64,000 nt of DNA from Terfezia claveryi. Its lineage: Eukaryota > Ascomycota > Pezizomycetes > Pezizales > Pezizaceae. The translations under genes and the position numbers were made by a program. The notes beneath the pieces were generated by a model. That model was not told the DNA's origin. It made no database searches and saw nothing but the letters and a program-made list of their open reading frames with translations. This document shows positions 42,649 through 54,826 of the stretch, one piece after another; position 1 is the first letter of the stretch, and every line of letters starts with the position of its first letter. The DNA is taken from contig WHUX01000166.1 in the NCBI GenBank assembly GCA_015179025.1, positions 56,019 through 120,018 on the forward strand. Direction: 5' to 3'.

Positions 42649-43800
42649 GTGATATTGAAGCCCGAAAACCTTGACCTGGCGGCCAATGTCCTTGCTGAAG
42701 CTGAGGCCAATGCGGAAGCTGAAGCTAAGGCTGAGGCCAATGTGGAAGCTGAGGCTGAGGCTGACCTCCGACAACTAGTGAGACAGGCATATATGGACAA
42801 CCTCCTGGCCAAGGAAATTATCACCGCAGTGGATTCTGGCCAGCGCCGCCACTCCAAAATCTTCCTAGCTGAGTGTACTATCCAGGAAGGCCTCCTCTAC
42901 CACCTCGAACGGCTGTATGTGCCGGAAGGAGAGCTGCGCCTTCGATTGATCAAGGAACACCATGACAGCCTGGTTGTAGGTCACCCTTGAGTGGCCAAAA
43001 CATTAGAGCTTCTGGCCAGGGAATACACATGAATTGACCAATGAAAGGACATGGAGTGGTACGTACGGAACTGCCACATTTGCAAGCGTGCTAAGCCTGT
43101 CCGCCATGACTCGTATGGGACCCTGAAATCTCTGGATATCCCTGATCGGCCATGGCTGCACCTAACTATAGACTTTGTGACAGGGTTGCCAGAAGATTCG
43201 GGGTTCAATGCCATCTTGATGGTAGTAGATCGGTAGACGAAAATGAGGTATGTTATACCTTGCCGGGACACCTGCTCTATCCCAGAGTTAGCCAATCTCT
43301 ACCTCAATAATGTATTCCGGTATCATGGCCTCCCCGAATCCATCGTATCCGACCATGGCCCTCAGTTCACCTCAGAATTCTGGCAAGCCTTCTGCGATCT
43401 TTTGGGGATCAAAGTGCGTTTGTCAACTACATACCACCCCCAGACGGATAGCCAATCGGAGAGGATGAATGCCATTATGGAGCAATATCTGCGGGCCTTT
43501 GTTGCCTACCAGCAGAATAAACTGGGTTTCGTTGCTGGCCACCTGCGAATTCGCCGTGAACAACTAGTTCTTGGAATTCTCCAAAACCTCGCCTTTCCAG
43601 GCTAACTACGGTTGGCACCCCCAGTTCGTGGATGCCCTAGCGCCCCTGCAAAAAGCCAAAAAAGATGCCTTGGCTAAGGAGTTCGCAGCTGGGATTGCTG
43701 AGCTCCACTCTACCCTAAAAGCTGAGCTGGGATATGCACAAGCCAGGCAAGCCGAGTATGCCAACGGATCACGGTTGCCAGCCCCAGATATCAACTAGGG
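42649..43800 (+). pseudogene. Integrase pseudogene of the second gypsy
   Basis: An Ala/Glu-rich linker (AEAEANAEAEAKAEA) precedes the HHCC domain (HHDSLVVGHP ... CHICKRAK). The core shows LTIDFVTGLP, ESIVSDHGPQFTS and TYHPQTDSQSERMNAIMEQ, so all three catalytic acidic residues are identifiable. Stops interrupt it at 42988-42990, 43034-43045, 43234-43236 and 43603-43605. Homology to the integrase C-terminal domain fades after 43800; no chromodomain was recognised. Confidence 0.85.
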
Positions 43801-44363
43801 GACAAAGTGTGGCTCTCCAGCAGGCACTTCCAAACGGAACGGCCATCTCGCAAGCTGGATAATAAGTTTCTAGCCCCTACAAGGTGTTAGTAGCTGTGGG
43901 CACTCATGCTTATCGGCTGAGGTTTCCCAAGGATATCAAACGCCATCCGATCGTTCATGTCTCGGAAATCGAGCTAGCTGCCGACGATCCACTCCTCGGG
44001 CAAAAGCACCCCCACCTCCTCCAGTGGTGATCACAGCTGAAGAGGAGTAGGAGGTTGAGGAGGTACTAGACTCAAGGAAATGCTATGGATGAGTTAGTAT
44101 AAGGTCAAGTAGCTAGGGATGAGGAGACTACCTGGCAACCTGCGAAGGACTTGGAAAACGCACAGGACTTGGTCACCCTATTCCACCAACGGTACCTGAG
44201 GAAGCCTCGCCCTGTTGAATGATGTCAGACCTTTTACATCCTTATTGTTTTTCAGAGTTGGGTTCTTGTTCTTACCTTTGTTGTTGTTATTTCCTGTGTT
44301 GATTTTGTAGGTTATCGTGCCCGTCCTTCTAGTCGCTAGAGCTCTAGCCCAAAGGGGGGATAG

Positions 44364-44989
44364 TGTCACAACCGTGTTCTTAGTCTTAATTTGACACTCG
44401 AACAGGCTTGTTCGGGTGTCGTTGATGAGTTATTGTTATTGTGCCCTCGGCATTACCTGCAATGTAAGTGATGGGTTATTGTTATTATTGCCCTCGGCAT
44501 CACCTGCGACGCAGGTGATGGGTTTATTGACATTGTTGCCTTTATCATCACCTACAATCGCAGGTAATAGGTTATCATTACTTTGCTTAGCTTCCGAGAT
44601 AAGGGATCTTAGGAAGTTTATTCCTTCTATTGCCCTGGCCTGGAATTATGTATATATAGCCCTTGTCCCTCGTACTGTCGTTGGATCCCTATCCAATATC
44701 TTGTATACCCAATACAGGACCTTGCCTCTCCCAGCACTTATGCACCTCCCTTGTACACCCCTTGTCTCGTGAACAGCTCTGCAGCACAGCTGCCTCCCTC
44801 TGACACATGTGGCAACTGCCTCCACGTGTCTCATGTCCCTTACCTACTGCCTCTCTCGCCCTCGCCCTTGCCCTCGTCCTAGCCTTTTCCTCTAGTCGTA
44901 CACGTAACATTCCTACGTGAGTGTCACCCTAGCCTTGCCCTTTCCCCGAGGTACCCCCTGGTTGCCTTGTCCCCAGAGCCATCGTTACA
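44364..44989 (+). repeat. 3' LTR of the second gypsy
   Basis: Starts TGTCACAACC after the AAAGGGGGGATAG tract and ends CGTTACA. The palindromes of the 5' LTR are partly eroded here (CATTACCTGCAATGTAAGTGATG for the first). Confidence 0.88.
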
Positions 44990-44994
44990 GAGAC

Positions 44995-45690
44995 GGTTAT
45001 AATACTATGGATACTAAACTACCAGCCGGCTATATAGGATGAGTCACCTACACTCATTATGGCACCTATACTATCGATTATATACCCGCTCATTCAGTGC
45101 AACCCGAAACAGTATACCTAGTGTAATGGGACTTTAGTGATTCTGTCAGAATTATTGAGCATACCTAAATACAACAGTATCACCAAAACTAATCTGGTAC
45201 AGAGAGTCTGCATTGAGGCCCTAGCAATTCTGCTGATCATTGTATGTGAGAACTACTCTAAATGCAAATTCCATAGGACTGACATTTATATAGTAGAATA
45301 TTTAGTGTCAATTTTGTAACTATCAGTTTACTATAGCAGGCCATTATGGGTGATATTTGCATACAAACTACCTCGGGAAACAATTGCATACTTCTTGACT
45401 CCCCAAACACATGGCACCAGACCATCTTAGGCTCTCATGTAGCTTGAAGTGACAATGTTTGGACACTACCGATATAGTCACATACATCTCACAAACCAAC
45501 TCTACAGTTAGAACCCTTAACACACCGAACATTGAGGATACATCACCGGATTTCCTGAATCTTCATCCACCTGTTGAGGAGTATCTGCTATCATCACTTC
45601 AAGTTGGGCAAGTCATACACTAGTCATTATTCATCCTGATTTGGAACTTATCATAGAATCCTTTATCACCTTTTACCAATGCTTATAAAT
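44995..45690. other. Gene-free region upstream of the transposase pseudogene
   Basis: Two short frames occur, neither with recognisable homology. It may contain the decayed N-terminal part of the Plavaka-like transposase. Confidence 0.35.
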
Positions 45691-46298
45691 ATAAGCTAGC
45701 ATGATTCTTCCATCAGAGCAAGACCACAATAAGTAGATTGACCAATTTTTTAAGTATGAACAGCTCCCTATCATTATGTTCCCGACATTGAGGGTTGGGT
45801 ATTAGTCTAGTTATACCTAGCAGAATAAGTTGCAAGCACTGATCAACTAACCAGCATGGCAATATGGGAGTGTGGATTTCCACCTCAAAAAAGGAGTCAT
45901 GTTTTTTTATCGAGACGTTGAACAATGCATCCAATATCTTCTCCTCTAGAAGGTATATACTTAGTATCTTGTCTTCAAACCTCAGTAGGACTTCGATCAA
46001 CAAGCAATAGGGTGTATATGGGAATATATACAGGGGACTGGTGGTGGGATACACAGGTACTTATTTATCATTCCTATTTATTTACAGGTACTTACAGGCC
46101 GCCAGATGACCCTTCTAATTGGCTCTAACCTTATACCTATTCTAATACCTCTGATCAAACATGCTTGACCAACTTTTTAGCGATAAGAAATTGTGGCCAA
46201 TTTTCATGAGCTTGGGAACATACTATCAGATATACGAAATAAGCCCTCATAGCAAGCCTAGATCCTTATAGGCCTCTTGCCTATAGGCCCGAAGTGAA

Positions 46299-49087
46299 TA
46301 TGCTTGGGTACGAGACAAGCCGGCTCTAGACTTGGCTCGAGCACGAGCCTAAGCCGGCTCGAGCACAAGGTTACACAGGCTCGAGCCCGGAAGTCGTTGC
46401 AACCGCGAAATACCGAAGGTAGCCAGGGTGTCCAAATCTTCAAAATATATTACATTTCCACCACCTTTACTTTTATTCTTTTTTCTGCTCTCCACTCGAA
46501 TTCAGCTAGAATGACTCAACCCCTACCTGCAGTCAGGAATATATTTCTTCTCTTGCCAACCAATACTAGGAACTGCAGGATAGTATATAGTATCAGGTGC
46601 TGGTTTTCATCGATTTAACAACTATCTCTACATGCAAAAGCTATTAATCCGGAAGTCTATTCCAGATGAGCTATCACACCACCATATCTATTGTATATAT
46701 TGTACTCACATTCCATAGAAAGTTTCAGCAAAATTCACTACCACAAGTGCACAACTGCAACATTTCCGAAAGTACCACCCATGCTTACCAACAATACAAG
46801 ATGAGGAAAATATGAGAATTAATAAAATTACAGCTTTATCAGGCTCAAGTACAGTAGCAATAATACCATTTACATTAGCAGTACAGGCAGCTTCTATATG
46901 TACAGTAGCAGCGTGATTGATAATAAGGTCTGAATATGAAATCTATTTATAGCTCGCTTATACTAATTAATATAGGTTGCACATGAGTATCTGCAGCCTT
47001 TATTATTAGTTCAAATTCCTCGCTTGTAACAGTTGAAAATGTGCATTATATTAAATTGCTACAATATTGTAATCCATAATATCGTCCAATTTTATGGTGG
47101 ACTTTAGTCGTGAAATCCATGATCTATATATCTCTTTATTTTAGCAAGTCCAGAAGTGGTTGCAGGAATATATTGAAAGTGGAGTGAAAATTTCTCTTAC
47201 TTTAGATGCGTAGTCATCTTCAACTCAGTTGTATTTCTAGGAATTACAGGTTATTTTATTAAGGTGGATACATGGAGGTTTAGATTTTTATTATTAGGTT
47301 TTAAACATTGCGTGGTTCACATTCTGCTAATGCATTGGCTCGAGTTACTTTATCTGTTCTTCAGTGATTCTAGATTACCCCTCATATTCATACTATTACT
47401 TTACATAGTGCTTCTGTTAATACTAAAATGCTTTCGATTTTGAAGGATTCTCTTACTGGTTTATATTACAGGATGGTCAAGTACGATGTATGGCTTATAT
47501 TATTAACCTTACTGCTCAACAGGTTTTATCGCATCTTCAAGTTCTTCCAAGAGATGAAGATAATAAGAGTATATCTAATTCAGCAAATTCGATTTCTACA
47601 GCATTTAGTTATGCTCGCCAGATTATTCAGAAGATTCGAGCTTCAAATAAATTGTGGGAATGTTTGGAAGCACAAATAGCAGCAGCTAAGTTGACTTCTA
47701 TTAAGCTAATATTGGATATGCAAGTAAGGTAAGTATATATATATATATAACTTGATGAGTATTATACTAATCTTATATAGATGGAATTCAATATATGATA
47801 TGCTTTCACATCTGCTACAGTTACGACTAGCTATACATGCAGTATCTCAGCTTGAAGATACTCTATATTCTTTTACACTTTCAACAGAATATTAGAAGCT
47901 GCTTGAACGTCTTAAAAATACTATAGAGATTTTTGTCAAAGTAACACAACATCTCTCCAGAAGTTCATATCCAACTGTCTCCTTGCAACTACCTTACTTT
48001 AGTGTTCTAGCTACTCGATTAGAGCTTTTAGCTGATGAGTTGTGAGAATCAGAACCTAATGGAGAATTACTGCAGGCAGTAACTAATGCTTGGATAAAAC
48101 TTAATGAATATCATAGTAAAATAGGCGCTGCACAAGCTATTGCTACAATCCTAAATCCTTGATACAAATTAACTACATTCCATAACCTATCCTAGCATGA
48201 GGAATGGATCCAATCTGCTCAATAAAGTATATATTGTATATATACAGCATAGTATGTACCCTCTTCTACCTCCAAAGAATCCTGCCCTCCTACACCAGAT
48301 TCTTGTGCAAGTGATTCACTAGAAGATAATTATTGGGAGGCTGTCTTTGGCTCACAACAATCTACTATCAAATTTAATGCATGTTCTGAACTTAAGATTT
48401 ATTTGGAAGAACCTCCGGAAGGGCAAACTGTCAAGCCAATTGAATAGTGGCGAATGTATGTGTCTAAGTACCCACATCTCTCCTTAATGGCACGCGACTT
48501 TCTTGCTGTTCCTGCCACCAGCATCCCATCTGAGCAAGTTTTTTCTATTGCAAGTAAGTTCAATTCTTTAAAATGATTAGAACGATCTAACTATTTATTA
48601 CTGGAATTACTAGGCCAGATACTTAATAAGTGCCGTTCTTGCCTCAATGAAAATATGATGAATACAATTATGTACTGTAAAGTATAACTTGGAGTGCAGG
48701 AGATAACGTTGGAAGAGATCGTAGTGGAGGAACAGCTACTCACCCATTTGAATGAAGTAACTATGGAGGGAGATTTACCAGTAGAGATTAGGAGTGTTGA
48801 GGATGATGATTGATTCTTTTCCTTTTTCTATATCTGTTTATATCCGTATCTTTCGTATTTCTGAGTCTTTCATACAGATATGTAGCGTATGTAGTTATCT
48901 ATATTCTTCTCGCAATTCTCATGAGCCAGCTCGAGCCTGTATGTGAGCCTACTCGAGTCTTGGCAGCTTGAGCTGGCTTAAGCCCTTTTTCTTAAAGCTC
49001 GAGCTGGCTCGAGCCTTCTTTGTATATCTATCAGCCGGCTCGAGCCTACCTCTAGGCTTGGCTCGAGCCGGCTCATGCCTAGGCCTA
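46299..49087 (+). mobile_element. Complete hAT element inserted in the Plavaka-like pseudogene
   Basis: Ends TATGCTTGGGTACGAG and, inverted, TAGGCCTAGGCATGAG agree at 11 of 16 positions. The 8-bp duplication GAAGTGAA lies at 46291-46298 and 49088-49095. Both subterminal regions are packed with GGCTCGAGCC/AGCCGGCTCGAG repeats. Across the insertion the host protein reads LLPIGPK then, after one stop codon, ITALKGF, matching LLPIGLKRTEGIKGF of the other Plavaka copy, which confirms the boundaries. Confidence 0.85.
47100..48812 (+). pseudogene. hAT transposase pseudogene
   Basis: Mid-region: RCMAYIINLTAQQVLSHLQ (about 47490), typical of the H-x-L-N-L segment of hAT enzymes, followed by an intron-like GTAAGT near 47728 and RWNSIYDMLSHLLQLRLAI. 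The C-terminal dimerisation region is clear: WRMYVSKYPHLSLMARDFL, then AVPATSIPSEQVFS (48510-48555), and an acidic tail ending SVEDDD. Stops at former Trp, Gln and Arg codons are scattered through it. The N-terminal BED-type finger is not recognisable. Confidence 0.85.
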
Positions 49088-51170
49088 GAAGTGAATAACA
49101 GCTCTCAAGGGATTCTCAATTCGGAATCAAGAGCATGACTCCTTGTAGATACAATACCGACTGATGGAATGGATCTTGATACCACTAGTAACTATTTTTG
49201 AAGTAAGGATTGTGTCACCAGACTCTGTAAGATATTCTTACTCCTAATATACTGGTGGGTTAGATATGGTATATAGGGATGAGAATGTTCGACGTTGTAT
49301 ACTAATCCTATCTATATAACTTACAAATCATATAAAGAATATAAATATTCATTGTATAAAAGTGAACTAGTATCTAATCTGTATAGCGAGTCGAGATCAG
49401 CTTGGATTATTACTAAAGTGACCATATACTCAGCGCGACCATATGCGCTATAAGCACCTTTGAGCATCCAATAATAATGATGCATTCGTTACCCCCTTTA
49501 CCCCCCTTTCTCCACATTGACTGAACTAATGCAGAAGAACAGCTTGACCAATTTGGATGTTAAGCCCATCAGAATGCGCTGTGGGGTCTTCCTAAGGTCT
49601 GCCTACTATGATAGTACGAGTGGACATACTTCATAATATATATCTAGGTGTCCAGAAAAATCTCATGAGTGATACAAGGGTTCTTAGTAAACACAAAAGG
49701 CTTGCAACTTTCGATGAAATATGGAGCACCTTACTACCGTACCTAGAGTTCACGCCACCACGAAGCAGTATCACCAAATCACCATGTAGAGCAGTACAGA
49801 AATACAAAGTTTTAGAGGGGTCATACTTGCTTGTTTTATGGCTGCTATGCGCCATGAGCCAGCCACCAGCCGCTTGACCCCAGCTACTCAGGCTGACGTC
49901 ATGATTACGATATGAGCTGTTCGTGCTTTATAGGACTTCTGCCTAATAGTCCAGTATCGAAGTTATACTACAGAGACTATTCAATATATGTCTAACTACC
50001 TGTAGGACTTCCACAAGTATCGGCATGTATTTGGCGAATTTCGTACAAGTAAGGCTGACTATAGGAAAGTGAAGGGGCCTCTAAGGATCTGGCAGCTACT
50101 CAGGCTCATCAAGCAACCATCTCCAGTTATTTTATGGTGACTGCTATCCAGAAGGCAAACCAAGCATCAGCGAATCGAGAGGAGCGACAAGGCCTTGTAA
50201 CCGATATACTAGGTTTGGCAACATTCAACTATCCTAAGCTACACTTGCTTATGCATTACTCACAACAGGTCATCCAATTTGGAAGCCTCCCACAGTATTC
50301 AATAGAGATTACAGAAGCCCTTTACAAGTTACTTAAAGAAGCCTACAAATGGTTGAATAGGGTTGATGTAACTGTCCAGATTCTTGACACGCATACAAGA
50401 GACTATGCATTCAAAATGCTAGAGTAAAATTTATATGTATGGGATAAGGAGGTAAAGTTTGACTATGATATCAAAGCTCTAGTTGTGTCAATGAGAAAGG
50501 ATATTGAAGGTGCAGTCAAGAATGAAGACCATCCGAAATTAACTGGCCAACAGCAGGTACGGAATGCAGTACTAGAACTTCTGTCCATCCTTACAACAGC
50601 TCTGTAAATACTATACCTGGTCAGCAAGTTTTGAGATTACCTATGGCTTAGCAGTAATTCTAGAAGTTACTGACCGAACGTGAAGGAGATAACAAACTAC
50701 CGAGGGGAGTACTATAGTAGGGTTTTGGTACCAGGGCAACAATTTCAAGGAGATGGTATACAAATCCATCATGTGCGCTAGAAAGGGGATCGGGACTTTA
50801 GAAGACGGGGAAATGTGAGGACAGATTGGATTTAGGTAAGAAGGAGGCTACGATCATGGGACAGCAGTAGCCAGCTCGATAGTCGGACTGTAGCTAGAGT
50901 GGAGGGACTTTTAAGATCTAGGATAGGATGTAAGGAACACATGAGGTAGCATATGTGAGGTTACTTAGAATCAAGGGTTCTAGTAGGCTACATAGGGAGG
51001 AGGAAATGATTTAGATGGAGAAACGTAAGGATGATGGAGTAATACAAGTTATCGGGATTTCGGACATAGAAAGAATGGTATATGTGATACCGTTGGAGAT
51101 TGACAGGGTCTAGTTAGTTAACAATAGAATTGATTTTCATATATAGAATGAGTTATATAATTAGAATACA

Positions 51171-53039
51171 TAAGAGCCAAATATATAGAATGTGATGGAA
51201 ATTGAAATGAAAGTTTATAAACAAGTACTATAGTTATGAAGCCACGAATAAATTTGCCACAAAAAGACTCTGAGAGTTTGGCATAGCCTTTGTTAATAAT
51301 GGTATACTATTGAATTATATTTTTATGTCCTCAGTACTACTATACCGGAATGCTAAGGGGATATCGGAGGAATTTGAGAAGCCAACAATGGAACAAGTTA
51401 CTATAAGAAGGTTGGTTAAGGTAGGATTTTGAGGATAAAGAATCGGATGATAAGGATGTACTCATATAAGTTAGGGTTAAGGCCAATGGGCGCCCTAGCA
51501 CTAAGGGTGTTGAAAGGCATGTAATAGTTGGTTGGTCATGCCAGGACCATTAGAATATAGAGAGGTATTGTAGAGGTACATCAGCCAGGAGTAGTGTTGG
51601 GGCGACCAAATGCATGAGGTAGGACAGGTAGAAGGTGGTTTATCAGGGTACTGAGAGGGGGCGTTAGAGCACAGAAATATCTATCCTGATAGTAAATTTC
51701 TCCTTACTATAGGTATTTACAATTGCCTAAAAGTATGAAGCAATAGTATTAAAATACTATTAATATATATTGCCTAATATAAAAATATTAAAATTAGAAA
51801 ATCTAATACATGATTTTATCTTATATCTTTTAAGTGAAAGCAATATATTAGTTGTTGGATTAAGTTTCCATATATAGCTTTCTTTTCCTCTAATAATCCC
51901 TTATCTTGATCAAAGATCAATATTATACTAACTAACTCTAGTATAGCATTTGTTAAATGAGATAAGAACTATATTCAAGAGTCTAAATTCTTACTCTCAA
52001 TGATAGCCTAAGCTAATAGTAAGTTTTTCCTATTACTATTAATTTTAACTATAAATAATAAAGTTTAAATACATTATACTTTCAAAAATATTCTATCTAC
52101 AGCTATAAATTTGCATATATATCTAAAAGATTTTTGAGATTCAATAGGACAAATAAAAACATATTGAAATATATTTTCCTTATTAATATCTTTATACTAT
52201 AGTTGAATATAAATATTAAGATAATATAGTTGTAAAGCTGAAACATGAGAGGAAATTTGCTAAAATTGTTGCTGTTAATACTTATATCAGTCTTATACTA
52301 TACCTATCTTAACCTGGCCAGCAGCTTTATAGGAAATACCCTGAAAATATTATATTCGAATACAATCAATATTTTCCTATACCTTAGTAGCTTGAGTAAT
52401 ATAAAGATGTTTTGGTACTACTCTTTGTAACTATATTTATTAACTTGAAATAGGATGTAACTGATTTCTCCAACTGATTCCAGCACAAGTATATTATGAA
52501 TGCATAACTTTTACCTTAATTTCTATATTTTTATTGCTTGTGGCTATCAACTGCTATTAACACTCATCAGATTCATGTTTATACACATAAATCACTTATA
52601 ATTTATCCTTTTTCTGTACTTTAAAATTAAACTATATACTAATTGCCCAATCTTTAAGTTCAGACCATAGGTCTTTCTATATAATAAAGTATTGACCAAA
52701 ATGAATTGTCATTATGAGCTATATTTTGGTTAATAAAGATTCAAAATCTATACTATACTCTATAGAAACACACCTAATATTGGACATAGATAGATGAAGT
52801 ACAGGCATGTTGACACTCAATAGTAGAATCAAGTAATAGGCAGAGCAAAAAGCAGCAGCCAACAGTATGAAGTAAAGGGCAGAGACCAGTAGACAACAGT
52901 ATAACAAGTAGAGAGATAGAAGGTGAAAAGAACAGTCCGCAGAAATATCCACCAAGAAATACACAATCTGGAATGGCTGGGAGACAATAATAATACTAGA
53001 ACAGAATCACTAAATTGGAAAAGTGCGGAGGTCACAGGA
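51171..53039. other. AT-rich gene-free region
   Basis: No gene supported. 51.7-52.7 kb is extremely AT-rich with stops in all frames and is probably old mutated repeat DNA. 51.3-51.66 kb is less AT-rich and might be the 3' flank of the Plavaka-like element. Confidence 0.4.
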
Positions 53040-53455
53040 GAGCTGTTCATAGAGCTAGCCATTGAACTGGCATTTTTGCTGTCGGTAGAGCTGGCCAGGG
53101 CATAGAGCCGACCATAGAGCTGGCCATAGAGCTGGTGGTATCTTCGCGGTGGGCGGAGCTGGCTGTAGAGCTGGCTGTAGAGCTGGCCGTAGAACTGGCA
53201 TTTTTCACTGTCGGCGGAGCTGGCTATTTGGCTGGCTATTTGGCTGGCTGTAGAGCTGGTCGGTAGAGCTGGTCGGTAGAGCTGGTATTTTTCGCTGTCG
53301 GCGGAGCTGGCTATTCGGCTGGCTGTAGAGTTGGTCAGTAGAGCTGGCTGTAGAGCTGGTCGGTAGAGCTGGCCGGTAGAGCTGGCCGCAGAGCTGGTCG
53401 GTAGAGAGCTGGTCAGTAGAGCTGGCTATAGAGCTGGTTGGTAGAGCTGGCTGGC
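53040..53455. repeat. Short minisatellite of GTAGAGCTGG units
   Basis: About 28 copies of GTAGAGCTGG followed by CTG, CCG or TCG (13-14 bp) occur. They are interspersed twice with a longer spacer containing ATTTTTC..TGTCGGCGGAGC (near 53200 and 53285), indicating a larger duplicated block of about 85 bp. Confidence 0.88.
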
Positions 53456-53829
53456 ATTATTGCTATACACCGAGCCAAATATGCTTGTTAGCCACTCTGC
53501 ATATAAGGAGAACCTTTACATATACTAAGAGCTTCTGCATAGATTCACCGTTGAGTCATGATAGTATAGAGATTGGTATTGTGTTGTAGCTTAGGCTTGT
53601 TCCACTAAGCGAAGGGCATTTTGCTGTAGTCCGTGTTACCCGGAGGGCATTTTAAAGGTTTTCTCCTACACTGTCGGACAGCTCGAAAATGGCTAAAGTC
53701 ATGTCGCTCTATTATTTGGCTATATTAGCGACGTCGGAAATAATTATTTCCCCCTCCTATTTGCTTATTAGCTTGTTCTAACCGACATACTAATCCTATA
53801 TTGAGATCTCCGGATCTACTAAGTCTTAG
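53456..53829. other. Gene-free region
   Basis: No ORF or repeat that I can support. Confidence 0.35.
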
Positions 53830-54538
53830 ATGTCGAGCGACATGCTCAAACACCCCCTCGCCAGGCTTATAAGGCCCCGAACGAGCCTCTGCGGCCCCGG
53901 ACGAGCTCAAAACTCAAAAGCCCCGTCCGGGCTCGAAGCTCAAAGACCCCCGCCTTGGGAGAAGACCCAAGCTAGCGCTGCGAGCGCTGAAGACCCGAAC
54001 GAGTGCCACGAGCGCACAAATGAACAAGACCCCCCCTTGCACTGGCAAGTCGGGTTGGATAGCTGGGAAGGCATGCATTGAACCTTTTCCTGTGTCGCTG
54101 GCTTTTTCCCACAGGGTTTTGCCACGCAGAGGTTTTTAATGGCAATGGCATGTGGGAATACCCCCCCCTATGAGATATCCCGGATCTATGATCCATATTA
54201 TTTATGCTGCACATCATGTTCAAGATACCCCTCAAGATTACGGAAAGCGGATCGATGGCAAGTCGCCAGAGAAGTGAAGCCACCCGGTCTGATGTTTAAG
54301 CACTGGCATGATGCCACTATGTTTGAGAGAATACCCCCGTCCTTCCGAACTCCCCTACAGGCCAATGTGCGAGACTGTTTAGGGGCTGTTGTCGGACCAC
54401 CGTGTCCAATGTTGTCGGACCACCGTGTCCAATGTTGTTGGGGCCAGCCCCAATGTCTATGCCTTCAAACATGAGCACGTGGATCAGAGGGTTGGTGAAG
54501 ATGGTCGGTCGGGACGCCCTCTAGCAGAGGGGGAGTAC
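53830..54538 (+). pseudogene. 3' internal remnant of an LTR retrotransposon
   Basis: This segment is GC-rich compared with its surroundings. Near the end a frame reads GLVKMVGRDALQQRGSTV when one stop is ignored, and it is followed by AGCAGAGGGGGAGTAC, a polypurine-like tract directly before an LTR. TGTTGTCGGACCACCGTG is tandemly duplicated near 54389-54436. No catalytic domain remains, so the family cannot be named. Confidence 0.4.
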
Positions 54539-54826
54539 TGTTACGGCTGAGATTAGGGCCGGTACCACCCGACGGTGGGTGGCTTGAAGTCAACCCCGCT
54601 TTCCTATATATATGCCCACTTCTTGTATCTAGCTATTGCTCTCTAAGACTCGAGCGAAGTCTTGTATCGCTGGGTTACTTTACTTTATCGAATGAATCAG
54701 TCTATATTCTTCGCTATATCCTCCGTGTAGCCTAGTTAGGCCCGAGACCAGTGATTATGCCTTCGCAGGCTCCAAATATATCGATATGCCGACAGATATC
54801 TCCATATCGCTGGCTCGCCCCTAACA
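54539..54826 (+). repeat. LTR (probably a 3' LTR), about 288 bp
   Basis: Starts TGTTACGGCTGAG and ends CGCCCCTAACA, with 5-bp inverted ends TGTTA/TAACA. It has a TATA-like CCTATATATATGCCC near 54603. A purine-rich tract lies just upstream. No partner LTR or target duplication is visible, so the 5' part of the element is missing. Confidence 0.6.

Larger units (their letters stand above)
38589..44989 (+). mobile_element. Second Ty3/gypsy LTR retrotransposon, full length, point-mutated
   Basis: LTRs at 38589-39215 and 44364-44989 start TGTCAYAACC and end CGTTACA. A perfect 5-bp target duplication, GAGAC, lies at 38584-38588 and 44990-44994. The polypurine tract AAAGGGGGGA is at 44351-44360. Domain order is gag, knuckle remnant, protease, reverse transcriptase, RNase H, integrase. 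The reading frame is mostly collinear but carries many stops at former Arg (CGA), Gln and Trp codons. The LTRs differ at many positions, nearly all transitions, so it is older or more heavily mutated than copy A. It belongs to a different gypsy lineage. Confidence 0.93.
45690..51170 (+). pseudogene. Plavaka-like (CMC superfamily) transposase pseudogene, split by a hAT element
   Basis: Readable blocks are FFKYEQLPIIMFPTLRVGY (about 45750), VDFHLKKGVMFFYRDVEQC (about 45880) and SDQTCLTNF..DKKLWPIFMSLG (about 46145). After the hAT insertion come ALKGFSIRNQEHD (about 49105), MIVRVDILHNIYLGVQKNLM (49608), LLMHYSQQVIQFGSLPQYSI (50250), ITEALYKLLKEAYKWLNRVD (50308) and ERMVYVIPLE..LVNNRIDF (about 51070). 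These match, block by block, the minus-strand copy at 58.6-61.5 kb. SDQT.LTNFSGDK.LWP.F.S.GNI and the C-terminal LVNNRIDL are characteristic of fungal Plavaka-type transposases. Many stops make it inactive. No terminal inverted repeats were identified. Confidence 0.75.

Noticed and set aside
42645..42857. Minus-strand Ala/Ser-rich ORF
   Set aside because: It is the complement of the Ala/Glu-rich linker of the second gypsy integrase region.
49608..50427. Two open frames considered as separate host genes
   Set aside because: Both align with, and in the same order as, blocks of the minus-strand Plavaka-like transposase, so they are pieces of one pseudogene.
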